The position numbers and the translations under genes are program-made. Positions 40,770-50,101 of a stretch of DNA of 64,000 nucleotides are shown in pieces. This stretch comes from JAVBMV01 sp031552145. GTDB taxonomy: Bacteria; Myxococcota; Myxococcia; Myxococcales; UBA5297. Position 1 is the stretch's first letter. Each line of letters begins with the position of its first letter. The notes below the pieces were generated by a model, which worked only from the letters and a program-made list of their open reading frames with translations, ran no database searches and was not told the DNA's origin. Location of the stretch: the NCBI GenBank assembly GCA_031552145.1, contig JAVBMV010000001.1, positions 197,518 through 261,517 of the forward strand. Reading direction: 5' to 3'.

Positions 40770-41843
40770 ATGGCCAAGGCCAAGCTAGCGCTAGGACTGG
40801 ATATCGGGTCGAGCGCAATCAAGATCGCGCAGCTCAAGACAGTACGGCGGAGAGGCGCCGACGTACATCAGCTTCAGGCTCTCGGCTCGAAGGTCCTTCC
40901 GCCCGAGGCGATCGTCGACGGGGCGATCATGAACTCCACGGCAGTGGTTCAGGCCATCCAGGAGCTGGTTGCCGAGCTCCGAGTCAAGCATAGCGAGGCG
41001 GCCATCAGCCTCTCCGGCCATTCGGTCATCGTCAAGAAGATCTCGATGCCCAGAATGTCGCAGACGGAGCTCGATGACGCTATTCAAGCTGAGGCCGAGC
41101 AGCACATCCCCTTCGAGATCAAAGATGTCAACCTCGATAGCTTCCTGCTCCCCAGCGCCGATGAACGCTCCGCCCAGATGGATGTTCTGCTGGTCGCGGC
41201 CAAGAAGGAGCTCATCAACGACTATACTTCGGTGGTGATGGAGGCGGGCCTGCGTCCCGTTGTTGTCGATGTCGACGCCTTTGCAGTGCAGAACTGCTTT
41301 GAGGCGAACTATGGTTTGCCTGTCGACGAAACCATTGTGTTGGTCAACACCGGCGCGGCGGGATCCAGCATCAATGTATTGACGCGTGGCGCCACTAGTC
41401 TTTCTCGAGACATAGCAATCGGCGGAAACCATTTTACCGACGAACTCCAGAAGGAGCTCAATATCGCTTACGACGAGGCGGAAGCGCTGAAAATTGGCGG
41501 CACCACAACGGATAGCGACGCTGTCGTGCCCCATGAGGTGGAGCGTGTACTTGGCTCCGTTGCAGAGCAAATGACGGGCGAAATACAGCGGTCGCTTGAC
41601 TACTTCCTCTCTACTTCGGCCGAGGGACAGATCTCTCGGATCTATCTCTCTGGTGGTAGTGCTCGTATTCCGGCGCTCTTCAAGGTGCTCGAGCAGAGGA
41701 CGGGGATCCCGGTAGAGGTGGTGAACCCCTTCAAGAAGATTGAGGTCGACAACAGGAAGTTCGATCCGGCCTTCATCATGGAGGTCGCGCCCATTGCTGC
41801 GGTTGCTGTCGGGCTCGGGCTCAGGCGGGTTGGAGACAAGTAG
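40770..41843 (+). CDS. pilM: Type IV pilus assembly protein PilM
   Basis: Actin-like cytoplasmic protein that binds the N-terminus of PilN. The start is ATG 40770, six bases after GGAGG; an ATG at 40764 touches that site and is unlikely. The 357-residue product has the ATPase phosphate loop LGLDIGSSAIKI, a PilM-typical AEAEQHIPFEIKDV, and a second loop IYLSGGSARIPALFKVLEQ. It starts the pilMNOPQ set. Confidence 0.93.
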   Translation: MAKAKLALGLDIGSSAIKIAQLKTVRRRGADVHQLQALGSKVLPPEAIVDGAIMNSTAVVQAIQELVAELRVKHSEAAISLSGHSVIVKKISMPRMSQTELDDAIQAEAEQHIPFEIKDVNLDSFLLPSADERSAQMDVLLVAAKKELINDYTSVVMEAGLRPVVVDVDAFAVQNCFEANYGLPVDETIVLVNTGAAGSSINVLTRGATSLSRDIAIGGNHFTDELQKELNIAYDEAEALKIGGTTTDSDAVVPHEVERVLGSVAEQMTGEIQRSLDYFLSTSAEGQISRIYLSGGSARIPALFKVLEQRTGIPVEVVNPFKKIEVDNRKFDPAFIMEVAPIAAVAVGLGLRRVGDK

Positions 41844-41889
41844 GCTTGGCGAAACCGGCTCCTGCCGTGACGTGAGAGGATGAACCTCG

Positions 41890-42564
41890 ATGATTCGAAT
41901 CAACTTGTTGCCCACCCGGGCGCGACAGAAGGCCGATGCGGGAATGAAGATGTTGCTGCTCTTCGTTATCCTGCTGGCGGGCGTCGGTTTCGCGAATTAC
42001 ATGTGGTATGCCGACAAGCGAATAGTTGCCGATGCGCTAGGCACGCAGATTGAACGAGCCAAGAAAGACATTCAGGATCTCGACAAGGTGATTGCCGAGG
42101 TGAAGGATATCAATGCAGAGCAGAAGGTGGTCCAGGAGAAGCTCGACGCGATCGAGAAGTTGCGCAAGGGGAGGCTGGGCCCGGTGAAACTGCTCGATGC
42201 CATGGATCGGGCGAAGCCGCTGGGCGTCTGGCTGCGTCAGATCGCCGAGAAGAAGGATGAGTACCTCATTGAGGCGAGTGGACTCTCCAACGACGATGTC
42301 GCCGAATATATGAGCGCGCTATCCGCCATGGTTTGGACGCCGGAGGGGATTGGACGACAACTTGATCTCTCGGCCGGCCCCGATGCGCGCTCTCGTGTTC
42401 AGTTCAACCGAGGGACCGAGATGCTAGGCGTGAAAGAGTATGATCCCAAGGAGGTCGCCCCCTTCTTCTCGAGCGTTGTTCTGAAAAAGTCTTCGCAAAG
42501 AAAGGACAAAGAAAACTCTGTCGTTGAGTTCTCTCTGGCCTTGAAGGGCGACAGTAAGATCTAG
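41890..42564 (+). CDS. pilN: Type IV pilus assembly protein PilN
   Basis: The 224-residue inner-membrane protein starts with MIRINLLPTRARQK, the conserved PilN N-terminus that docks PilM. One transmembrane helix (MLLLFVILLAGVGFANYMW) is followed by a coiled coil (about residues 45-95) and a ferredoxin-like periplasmic domain. It forms a heterodimer with PilO. Confidence 0.92.
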   Translation: MIRINLLPTRARQKADAGMKMLLLFVILLAGVGFANYMWYADKRIVADALGTQIERAKKDIQDLDKVIAEVKDINAEQKVVQEKLDAIEKLRKGRLGPVKLLDAMDRAKPLGVWLRQIAEKKDEYLIEASGLSNDDVAEYMSALSAMVWTPEGIGRQLDLSAGPDARSRVQFNRGTEMLGVKEYDPKEVAPFFSSVVLKKSSQRKDKENSVVEFSLALKGDSKI

Positions 42565-42579
42565 ACGGGTGGCCATGTC

Positions 42580-43203
42580 ATGAAAACACTGATTGAAAAC
42601 TTCAACAGAGTGCCGGTTGGGACGAGGATCTTGGCGCTCGCCATTGTCGCGGCGCTCATCACGGGCCTCAACTGGTATTTTGTGATTGATGTCGTCGACA
42701 AAGAGATCGCCACCAAGCAGGCCTCGCTGGCGAAGCTGAATGGCGAGCTGGTCGAGAAGAAGAAGATTGCCGACAATATCAACCAGCTCAAGAAGGAGAA
42801 GGAGCTGCTGGAGCGTAAGTTCGCCGAGGCGCTCACTGAAATGCCGGCGGAGCTGAAGCTCGACGAGCTGCTTAGGCAGCTGAGCGATATCGGCAGGAAG
42901 AGTGGCTTGCAGATTCTGAACCTCGAGCCGGGCAAGGCAAAGGTCGAAGGCTTCTATGCTTCTGTACCGATCAAGATGCAGGTGACGGGCAACTTCCATG
43001 AGACAGTGGTTTTCTTCGAGAGCGTCGCGAAGCTGCGCCGTATCGTGAATATCGGAGAGTTCTCCTTCGGTTCCCCCGCAAAGAAGTCGGAGAAGGTGGT
43101 GTTGACCACCTCCTTCCTCGCGACGACTTATCAGTTCGTGCCACGGAACCAAGCAGACTCAAAGACGGCGAAGAAGCCGGGCCAGAAGAGTGCCAGCAAG
43201 TAG
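42580..43203 (+). CDS. pilO: Type IV pilus assembly protein PilO
   Basis: The 207-residue protein has one transmembrane helix (ILALAIVAALITGLNWYFVI), a coiled coil (about residues 40-80, with many Lys/Glu) and a periplasmic domain ending in a Lys-rich tail. It is the partner of PilN in the alignment complex. Spacing to pilN is 15 bases and to pilP 16 bases, so the set is one operon. Confidence 0.92.
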   Translation: MKTLIENFNRVPVGTRILALAIVAALITGLNWYFVIDVVDKEIATKQASLAKLNGELVEKKKIADNINQLKKEKELLERKFAEALTEMPAELKLDELLRQLSDIGRKSGLQILNLEPGKAKVEGFYASVPIKMQVTGNFHETVVFFESVAKLRRIVNIGEFSFGSPAKKSEKVVLTTSFLATTYQFVPRNQADSKTAKKPGQKSASK

Positions 43204-43219
43204 GGAGCGAGGCTGCAAA

Positions 43220-43804
43220 ATGAGACTACGAACTATTCACATCGCGTTGGCTATGCTCCTTGTCGCCGGGTGTCAGGAAGGGCCAAAGGCGAACACGCCA
43301 ACGACGCCCAAGACGGCGGCCCCTGCGCCAAAGAAGGCGCCCGAGAGCGCTAAGCAGGAGACGGCGAAGGGCGTAGCGCCATCGGAGGCCTTGCCCTATG
43401 AGTATACCTATTCGCCCGTTGGACGTCGCGATCCTTTCCGCTCGATAGTCGACGATGTCGCGCGTGCCAACGCGGAGAACACGTCGCGCCCGGAATGCGG
43501 GCAGCTCTGTAAATGGGATCTGGAGCAGCTCAGGCTCGTGGCCGTGATCAGTGGCATTTCCAACTCCGTCGCCATGCTCGAGTCGCCCGATGGGCGGGGG
43601 CACATCGTGCGGCGAGGCACCTATGTAGGCAAGCGTTCGGGCAGAGTCAGTCAGATCCGTTCCGACGAGCTCGTGGTAACGGAGATCTTCAAGGATCAGA
43701 TGGGAACCCCTCATGTGAACCCCATTGTCATCCGCCTGCCCGTCGACAAGGGTGAGACCGAACTCGAAGAGGAAAACTTGCTTCGCTCGGAGGTTGCGCA
43801 ATGA
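43220..43804 (+). CDS. pilP: Type IV pilus lipoprotein PilP
   Basis: The 194-residue product starts at ATG 43220 after AGGGAGCGAGG. Its lipobox is LLVAGC. A Pro/Lys-rich linker (about 20-60) precedes the PilP domain: YSPVGRRDPFRS, LRLVAVISG and HIVRRGTYVGKRSGRV. It links PilN/PilO to the PilQ secretin. Two cysteines (PECGQLC) in the domain are unusual. The last codons overlap an ATG that could serve pilQ (ATGA). Confidence 0.92.
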   Translation: MRLRTIHIALAMLLVAGCQEGPKANTPTTPKTAAPAPKKAPESAKQETAKGVAPSEALPYEYTYSPVGRRDPFRSIVDDVARANAENTSRPECGQLCKWDLEQLRLVAVISGISNSVAMLESPDGRGHIVRRGTYVGKRSGRVSQIRSDELVVTEIFKDQMGTPHVNPIVIRLPVDKGETELEEENLLRSEVAQ

Positions 43805-43860
43805 TGGCGAACTGGAAGAGGGAAGCGGCGACGCGCAATGCTGTGGGAGGAGAGGCGGGC

Positions 43861-46194
43861 ATGATGATGTTGATTCGGTTTGCTGCGATGGGCTTGATTC
43901 TGGCGGGAGGCTCGGTGGCCCGCGCGCAAAGTGGAGTCGAAAACCCAATCGAGGTTCCGGCGGTGGTCGCGGAAGCAGAGACTGCCGTCGCGCCCGTGCC
44001 TGCCTCGACAGAGGAGGCTCCGACACTCTATGCCAAGTCAGTACGGAGCCCCGCGCGCACGGTGAAGCGCGCGGCGCTGAGCGAGGAGGGGGGCGTCGTG
44101 GCCGTCCAATTCACGGGCGATGGCGACTTCGGCGACGTGGAGATCCTGCGGCTGAAGAACCCTGCCCGCTTGGTCGTTGACCTCCGCGGCGTCGAGAGCG
44201 CCCCCAAGGCGGCAGTGAAGGGCTCGCAGCAGGCGGGCATCCGCGAGGTACGGTTTGGGCGGCACGAGGGGAAGGTGCGCGCGGTCCTAGATGTGGCCGA
44301 TGAGCTCCTGGCCCAGCGCTACGAACTGGTGCGCTCCAAGAACGGGCTGCGAGTGGAGCTTGGGCAAGTGGCCAAGGCATCGCCCACGGCCAAGAGTGAG
44401 AGCAAGGTGGCACAGGCCACCCTTTCGGCCAAGGGCGTCCCAGCCAAGAGCGCCGCGCTCATCAAGGATGTCCTCTTTCATGGAGATGTCGACAAGGGCA
44501 CTATCTCCATTGCCGTGGAGAAGGTCTCCTTCGAGACAGAGCGCCCCGACTCCCGGACAGCGATGTTGACGCTGCGCGGCGCCAAGCTCCCGGCGGAGCT
44601 GGAGCGCAGTCTCGACACCGCCGCCTTCAACGCGCCGGTGAAGATGGTCAGCTCCTTTGTGGCCCCGGGTGGCGAAGAGGCCGTGAAGGTCGTCGCCTCC
44701 ATCGACGGAGAGGTGAGCGATCAGGTCACTTATAAGAAGGGGCGCCTCGTTTGGTCCTTTACTTCGAAGAGCGCTGGAAGCATCGCCGAGCAGGAGCTGG
44801 TGCTCGACGGGCGGACGCTCCTCGGCGAGGGCGCGCAGGCCTTTACGCAGGCGGCCGCCGAGCAGGCCGATGGCTTTGGGCAGTCCCGCAGACCCAAGTA
44901 TGTTGGGCGCCGAATCTCCTTCGAGTTCAAGGATATCGACATCCACAACCTGCTGCGGGTTATCGCCGACATCTCCAAGAAGAATGTCATTATCGATGGA
45001 GATGTGAAGGGGAAGGTCACTCTGCGGCTGCGCAACGTCCCCTGGGATCAGGCCCTGGATGTGATCCTCAAGACCAAGAAGCTGGCCAAGGAGGAGATGG
45101 GCAACATCATTCGAATCCTGCCGCTAGATGCCTACGAAACGGAGCAGCGCGCCATCGCCGCCGCCATCGAGGCCAAGTCCAAGTCCGATCCGCTCCAGGT
45201 GCGATTGGTGCCCGTCAACTATGCCACCGCGAAGGATATTGAGGCACAGATTAAGGCCTCTCTCAGTCCGCGCGGCAGTGTTACGGTCGATACACGCAGC
45301 AACACCCTCATCGTCACCGACATTGCCCCCGCCCTCAGCAGGGTGGAGGGGATGGTGAGGCGGCTCGATACCCAGACGCCGCAGATCCTCATCGAGGCGC
45401 GTATCGTCGAGGCGAACACCGACTTCTCGCGCAGCTTCGGCATCCAGTGGGGCGGTAATATGGGGATGAGCAGCGCTACTGGCAACGCGACAGGCTTGCA
45501 GTTCCCAAGCTCCGTCCAGATGGCGGGTGGTGTCCCCACCCAGGGTGTCGTGGCCGGCACCTCCGCCACGCCGAACTACGCGGTCAGCCTCCCGGCCGCT
45601 GTGGGCGATGGCGCGGGCGGCGCCCTGGGCTTCATGTTTGGTTCGGCGAGCGGGGCCGTGGCACTTAATCTGCGAATCAGCGCTGCCGAGCAGAGCGGAA
45701 AGGCCAAGACCATCAGCGCGCCCCGGGTAACTACGCTGGACAACATGACTGCGACCATTTCGCAGGGCGTCTCCATCCCCTATAGCCAGACCTCCGCCAA
45801 CGGAACCAACACTACCTTCGTCGAGGCGAAACTGGAACTCAAGGTTACGCCGCATGTTACCGCGGATGGCAGCGTGATGATGAACATCAACGCCACCAAC
45901 AACCAGGCCGACCCTACCTTCACTGGCGCCAACGGTCAGCCCGGTATCTCCAAGAAAGAGGCGAAGACCGATGTGTTGGTGAAGGATGGCGATACGACGG
46001 TCATCGGCGGGATCTATACCCGCACCCAGTCCACGACCCAGGCGGGCATCCCGCTCCTCTCCAAGATTCCTGTGTTGGGCTGGCTCTTCAAGAATCACTC
46101 CGAGAAGGACGTTCGCACCGAGTTGCTCGTCTTCATCACTCCGAGGATCGTCAACCGAGAGCTGATGACCGTGGCGGCGGGCGAGGTCTATTGA
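43861..46194 (+). CDS. pilQ: Type IV pilus secretin PilQ
   Basis: Outer-membrane secretin through which the pilus exits. The start at ATG 43861 has GGAGGAGAGG upstream and a normal signal peptide; the ATG at 43801, overlapping pilP, would add 20 polar residues before it. The 777-residue product has two AMIN-like domains (about 70-300), a secretin N domain near 370-520 (LLRVIADISKKNVIIDG and the next repeat LVPVNYATAKDIEAQI), and the secretin core from about 560. Near the C-terminus are LVKDGDTTVIGGIY and PVLGWLFKN. It is slightly shorter than Myxococcus PilQ. Confidence 0.95.
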   Translation: MMMLIRFAAMGLILAGGSVARAQSGVENPIEVPAVVAEAETAVAPVPASTEEAPTLYAKSVRSPARTVKRAALSEEGGVVAVQFTGDGDFGDVEILRLKNPARLVVDLRGVESAPKAAVKGSQQAGIREVRFGRHEGKVRAVLDVADELLAQRYELVRSKNGLRVELGQVAKASPTAKSESKVAQATLSAKGVPAKSAALIKDVLFHGDVDKGTISIAVEKVSFETERPDSRTAMLTLRGAKLPAELERSLDTAAFNAPVKMVSSFVAPGGEEAVKVVASIDGEVSDQVTYKKGRLVWSFTSKSAGSIAEQELVLDGRTLLGEGAQAFTQAAAEQADGFGQSRRPKYVGRRISFEFKDIDIHNLLRVIADISKKNVIIDGDVKGKVTLRLRNVPWDQALDVILKTKKLAKEEMGNIIRILPLDAYETEQRAIAAAIEAKSKSDPLQVRLVPVNYATAKDIEAQIKASLSPRGSVTVDTRSNTLIVTDIAPALSRVEGMVRRLDTQTPQILIEARIVEANTDFSRSFGIQWGGNMGMSSATGNATGLQFPSSVQMAGGVPTQGVVAGTSATPNYAVSLPAAVGDGAGGALGFMFGSASGAVALNLRISAAEQSGKAKTISAPRVTTLDNMTATISQGVSIPYSQTSANGTNTTFVEAKLELKVTPHVTADGSVMMNINATNNQADPTFTGANGQPGISKKEAKTDVLVKDGDTTVIGGIYTRTQSTTQAGIPLLSKIPVLGWLFKNHSEKDVRTELLVFITPRIVNRELMTVAAGEVY

Positions 46195-46235
46195 GGGGCG
46201 CCGGAAGGCTCGAGAGAACCGTTAGGAGCAATGCA

Positions 46236-46895
46236 ATGAAGAAGAACATTACAGGTTTCGTTCTGCTGGCGTTCATGGGTGGTCTCGCGGGCTGCGCCGT
46301 TGAGGATGAGGGCTCGGTCTACATCGCGAAGATGATGGCGGGCGCCATCAGCGACAAATGCGTCGTGACGAAGAAGGACGAAATCCTTAGCTCGGGGACG
46401 GCCTACGTCTCTGGTATGAGCGGTGCCTATTTGGCGGCCTTCTATATCCAGAGCAATATGGCGAATCTCGAGCGTAAGGAGACGGGTGACACGCCTTCCT
46501 ATAACGACTTTATCATGGACTCTGTTGTCTTTTCGTACACGTCGCCCGGTTTTACGCTCGACAACGTGCGTGTTCTCAACAGCGGTGTCATCACCCCGAG
46601 TGGTGCGCTCTTTGGCGCCTTCAATCTGCTGGCGCCCCAGGTGTTGGAGGCGCTCGCGAACTATAGCGCTACCGAGGGCGCACAGAACCCAGTCACCGTT
46701 CTCGTTGGCATCAAGGTCGAGGGGAAGTTCCGAAGCGGAAAGGCCTATACCGCGCCCGAGTACTACTTCCCGCTCGAGGTCTTTACGAATCTCACCTGCG
46801 AGCCTCCCGCCATCTTCGGCCCGTCTAAGGATGCGCCCTGCGGCAATCCGCAAGATGGACACGTTGAGTGTGCGGCCCCGGCGGCTACCCCGTAA
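46236..46895 (+). CDS. Lipoprotein of unknown function downstream of pilQ
   Basis: The 219-residue protein starts at ATG 46236 behind TAGGAG and has a clear lipobox, GGLAGC. The mature part is mixed alpha/beta with SYNDFIMDSVVFSYTSPGF and ends in a Cys-Pro-rich tail with four cysteines. No family was recognised. It lies 41 bases after pilQ, has no promoter of its own that can be seen, and is followed by a terminator, so it is very likely transcribed with the pil genes. A role in secretin assembly or pilus function is an inference from position only. Confidence 0.65.
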   Translation: MKKNITGFVLLAFMGGLAGCAVEDEGSVYIAKMMAGAISDKCVVTKKDEILSSGTAYVSGMSGAYLAAFYIQSNMANLERKETGDTPSYNDFIMDSVVFSYTSPGFTLDNVRVLNSGVITPSGALFGAFNLLAPQVLEALANYSATEGAQNPVTVLVGIKVEGKFRSGKAYTAPEYYFPLEVFTNLTCEPPAIFGPSKDAPCGNPQDGHVECAAPAATP

Positions 46896-46933
46896 CGCCT
46901 ACTTGCTGTTCTGTGGGCGTCGATGCCCGTCCC

Positions 46934-46959
46934 AAAAGCCCGGTTCATGCCGGGCTTTT
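46934..46959. terminator. Bidirectional terminator after the pil operon
   Basis: AAAAGCCCGG at 46934-46943 pairs with CCGGGCTTTT at 46950-46959. The A and T runs on both sides let it stop transcripts from both the pil operon and the convergent TPR gene. Confidence 0.8.
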
Positions 46960-46979
46960 GCGTTCCAGCGTCCATCGGC

Positions 46980-47864
46980 TCACTGCAGCTGCTCGCCCCC
47001 CTCTGCCTCGGCGCCCGGGCCGCCCGCTCCTCCCTTCGCCCTCCGCGCGCCACTTCCCCGGCGCGCGTCGAGCGCGGCGGCCAGGGGCCCTAGGTCGGGC
47101 TCCTCGTCGAGCCATTCCATGACGCGCTTGCGGTCCAGCCTGAGCGCTTCTGCCAGCCGCCTGCGCGCCTCTGGCCGACGCCGCGAGATGGCGCAGAGGG
47201 CGGCCCAGTGCAGGTTCAGCAGCGCTCTGTCCACCTCCAGGGCGTCGGCGCGCTGAAAGGCCCGCTCCGCCTCGGCGTGGAAGCCTTGCTTCGTGTAGCA
47301 GATGCCCAGGTTGAGCCAGGCCTCTCCCTCTTCCTTCGAGAGCCGCACCACCTCGCGCAGCTGTGGGATCGCGCGCTGATACTCTCCCTCCGCCATGTGC
47401 ACCGCTGCCAGCTGGTGGCGGGGCAGGGGCTCCTTGGGGTCGTTCCGGATGGCGCTCTGTAGCTCCCGCTTTGCCTGCTCCAACTCTCCGCTGTCCGCCA
47501 GCGCCACGGCGTAGCTGACCCGCGCCTCGGTGTTCTCGGGCTCCAGCTCCAGGCTCTTCTGGAACTGCGCCTTCGCTAGATCGGCGCCGCGCGACGCGAG
47601 GAAACAGGCGAGGTTGTAATGGGCGGTGGCGTCGTCGGGCTCCAGCTCGATCGCCGCGAGGTACTCGCCCAGCGCCTCGCGCAGCTGGTTCTTGGCCGAA
47701 TAGACCGTCGCCAAGTTGTCGTGAGGGTGGGAGCTGGCGGGGTCGAGCTCGATGGCCCGCTTGAACTCGCGCGCCGCCTCGTCGAGCCAGCCGCGGTTCG
47801 CCAGCTCTATCCCCCTCGAGTTGTGCCTGTCGGAGAGGGCGATGGTGTCCTTCGTCGTTGCCAT
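46980..47864 (-). CDS. Tetratricopeptide-repeat protein
   Basis: The start ATG 47864 has a purine-rich GGAAGGTGG upstream. The 294-residue product consists of about six TPRs from residue 10 to 215, for example ELANRGWLDEAAREFKRAIELDPASS and EYLAAIELEPDDATAHYNLACF. The last 60 residues are a basic, Gly/Ala-rich tail. No signal peptide or membrane segment is seen, so it is cytoplasmic. TPR proteins are protein-binding; the partner is unknown. It converges on the pil operon. Confidence 0.8.
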   Translation of the reverse strand: MATTKDTIALSDRHNSRGIELANRGWLDEAAREFKRAIELDPASSHPHDNLATVYSAKNQLREALGEYLAAIELEPDDATAHYNLACFLASRGADLAKAQFQKSLELEPENTEARVSYAVALADSGELEQAKRELQSAIRNDPKEPLPRHQLAAVHMAEGEYQRAIPQLREVVRLSKEEGEAWLNLGICYTKQGFHAEAERAFQRADALEVDRALLNLHWAALCAISRRRPEARRRLAEALRLDRKRVMEWLDEEPDLGPLAAALDARRGSGARRAKGGAGGPGAEAEGGEQLQ

Positions 47865-48136
47865 GAGCGCGCCACCTTCCGGGCCCAGGAAAAGCTGACC
47901 ACCACCGCCCCGGATGGGTGGCGTCGTCCGGTGGCTCGCGCTCTTGGCAGCAGGGCGAGCTATGTCCCTTTCTAAGAACGGGGATGGGACGCCGCCATGG
48001 GGTCTGAATGCTCTGCGCTGCCGCGCGCCACCCAGTTGGCGCGGCGCATTCTTTCTCTCTATTCTGCGGGGGTTCTCGCCGCGGCGCGGGCCGTGGCACC
48101 CCCCGAGGAAAACCGAGGGATTGAAAGGAGCGCGCG

Positions 48137-49027
48137 ATGCGGTTCTGCTCACGAGCGAGATGCGTGGGGGCCACGCTCTTCCTGTTGCTGCTGTCCTTCC
48201 TGCCGGGTTTGGCCGCCGCGCAGAGCACGCTCTGCGCATCGCTCGAAGGGGAGGAGCGGGAGGCGGCGGACGCGCTCCTCGCGCGGCTCAACGGCTATGG
48301 CCCCTGTACGGAGCCGCTCGCCAAGTGCCTCGCCCAGGAGAGGGTCTCGGTGCAGACGGTGCGCCAGGCCAACTCTATCTGCCGCGCGCTGCAGCTGGGC
48401 GAGAGCGCCGAGGTGGTCGAGAAGGGCTTCGTCGAGCGGCGCAAGAGCATGAGCGCCTTCGGCCCCAAGGCGCTGCCCGCCAAGGTGTCGCTGGAGGGCT
48501 ACCAGGCGGCGGGCGGCGCGGAGGCGCCCGTGACGGCCGTGCTCTATGTCTGTTCCCGTTGCCCCTATTGCCGCGACGTCACGCTGCGCCTCCACGATGA
48601 GGTGGAGCGGGGCGATCTCAAGGGGAAGGTGCGCCTCTTCCTGAAGCCCTTCCCGCTCAAGGGGCATGAGGGGGCGCTGGAAGGAGGGCTGGCCCTGGCC
48701 GCCTCGGCGCGAATGGGCGCCCAATGGCCCTACACGCTCTTCCTCTATCGCCACTTCAACGAGTTTCACCCCTCGGTGTTGGCGGACTGGAGCAGCTCCG
48801 CCGGACTCTCGAAGGAGGAGTTCGAGAAGCGGCTCGCCGAGCCCGAAACGCGGCGAATGCTCGAAGAGAGCAAGAAGGAGGGGGTGCGCATGCGGCTGGA
48901 GGCGACCCCCACGCTGCTGATCGATGGCCAGCGCTACTCCGGCTCGCTCGACGCGGCGGGCTTCGTCGACGTGCTGCTCGAGCGCTATGAAGCGGTGCGC
49001 GCGGAGCGGAGCGCAGCGGCGAAATAG
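48137..49027 (+). CDS. Secreted DsbA-like thiol oxidoreductase
   Basis: The 296-residue product has a signal peptide (FLLLLSFLPGLAAAQS) and an N-terminal Cys-containing helical region of about 80 residues (Cys57 and Cys64 among others). A thioredoxin/DsbA fold follows, with the redox site CPYC at 142-145, preceded by a further cysteine at 139. The cis-proline loop is EATPTLLIDG. The start is ATG 48137 after AAAGGAG. It may form or isomerise disulfides in the periplasm, where several Cys-rich proteins of this window would be targets. Confidence 0.8.
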   Translation: MRFCSRARCVGATLFLLLLSFLPGLAAAQSTLCASLEGEEREAADALLARLNGYGPCTEPLAKCLAQERVSVQTVRQANSICRALQLGESAEVVEKGFVERRKSMSAFGPKALPAKVSLEGYQAAGGAEAPVTAVLYVCSRCPYCRDVTLRLHDEVERGDLKGKVRLFLKPFPLKGHEGALEGGLALAASARMGAQWPYTLFLYRHFNEFHPSVLADWSSSAGLSKEEFEKRLAEPETRRMLEESKKEGVRMRLEATPTLLIDGQRYSGSLDAAGFVDVLLERYEAVRAERSAAAK

Positions 49028-49034
49028 GAGCCTT

Positions 49035-50099
49035 CTAGAAGAGCCCGCCCTGGCCACCGGGCGGCCGGAGCTTGAAGTACTCGAAGGCGTGCGGCGTGGC
49101 GACGCGCCCTCGCGGCGTGCGCTGCAGGAAACCCATCTGCAGCAGGAAGGGCTCGTAGACATCCTCGATGGTGTCGCGCTCTTCGCCGATCGAGGCGGCG
49201 ATCGTCTCCACGCCGACAGGCCCCCCGCCATATTTTTCCACGATGGCGCGCAGGATCCTGCGGTCCATGGGGTCGAGTCCCAGCGCGTCGACCTCTAGCC
49301 GCGAGAGCGAGCTGTCGGCGATGGCGCGGGTGATCCGTCCGCTCCCTTCGACCTCGGCGAAGTCGCGCACCCGGCGCAGCAGCCGGTTCGCGATGCGCGG
49401 CGTCCCCCGCGCGCGCCGCGCCAACTCTTCGGCGCCAGCGCCCTCGATGGTGATGCCGAGCAGCCGCGCCGAGCGATGGACGATCGAGGTGAGCTCCTGG
49501 GGTGAGTAGAAGTCGAGCCGCTCTTGGATCTGGAAGCGGTCGCGCAAGGGTGAGGTGAGCAGCCCCGTTCTCGTCGTGGCGCCTATGAGCGTGAAGGGCG
49601 GCACCTCGATCCGCACGGTGCGGCCATGGGGGCCGGCATCGAGGGCGATGTCGATCTTCAGATCTTCCATCGCGGGGTAGAGATACTCCTCGGCGGCGGC
49701 GTTGAGCCGGTGGATCTCGTCGATGAAGAGCACGTCGCCCGGCGCCAGCGTGGTGAGGAAGCCGGCGAGATCGCCCCGTTTCTCGATCGCCGGACCCGAG
49801 GTGACGTGCAGGTTGACGCCCAGCTCGCGCGCGATGATGTGCGCGAGTGAAGTCTTCCCCAGCCCGGGCGGCCCCGAGAAGAGGCAGTGGTCGAGCGCCT
49901 CGTTCCGCTTGCGCGCCGCGGCGACATAGACCTTCAGCTTCTCCACCACCGAGCGCTGACCCACATATTCGTCGAAGCGATGGGGCCTGAGCGAGGCGTC
50001 GAAGCGCCCCTCGTCTCCCCCCTGCCCGCCCGCCAGCGCCGGATCCATCAGCGGCCTCTCGGCGCCCGCGTCACTCGGTTCTCCCTTTCGCCTGGCCAT
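49035..50099 (-). CDS. ruvB: Holliday junction branch migration ATPase RuvB
   Basis: AAA+ motor of 354 residues from ATG 50099; a TTG six bases earlier overlaps ruvA but is less likely. Walker A is SGPPGLGKTS, Walker B LFIDEIHR, sensor GATTRTGLLTSPLRDRF and the C-terminal winged helix ends EYFKLRP. It acts with RuvA on stalled forks and recombination intermediates. It is the last gene of the long minus-strand operon that starts at thiS. Confidence 0.96.
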   Translation of the reverse strand: MARRKGEPSDAGAERPLMDPALAGGQGGDEGRFDASLRPHRFDEYVGQRSVVEKLKVYVAAARKRNEALDHCLFSGPPGLGKTSLAHIIARELGVNLHVTSGPAIEKRGDLAGFLTTLAPGDVLFIDEIHRLNAAAEEYLYPAMEDLKIDIALDAGPHGRTVRIEVPPFTLIGATTRTGLLTSPLRDRFQIQERLDFYSPQELTSIVHRSARLLGITIEGAGAEELARRARGTPRIANRLLRRVRDFAEVEGSGRITRAIADSSLSRLEVDALGLDPMDRRILRAIVEKYGGGPVGVETIAASIGEERDTIEDVYEPFLLQMGFLQRTPRGRVATPHAFEYFKLRPPGGQGGLF

Positions 50100-50101
50100 C
50101 C

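Noticed and set aside
43801..43860. Upstream pilQ start overlapping pilP in ATGA
   Set aside because: It would place 20 polar residues before the signal peptide and has a poorer ribosome site than ATG 43861; it remains a minor alternative.
47865..48136. Coding sequence between the TPR gene and the DsbA-like gene
   Set aside because: Short frames here are Arg/Pro/Gly-rich and have no initiation site or homology pattern; the region is best read as divergent promoters.
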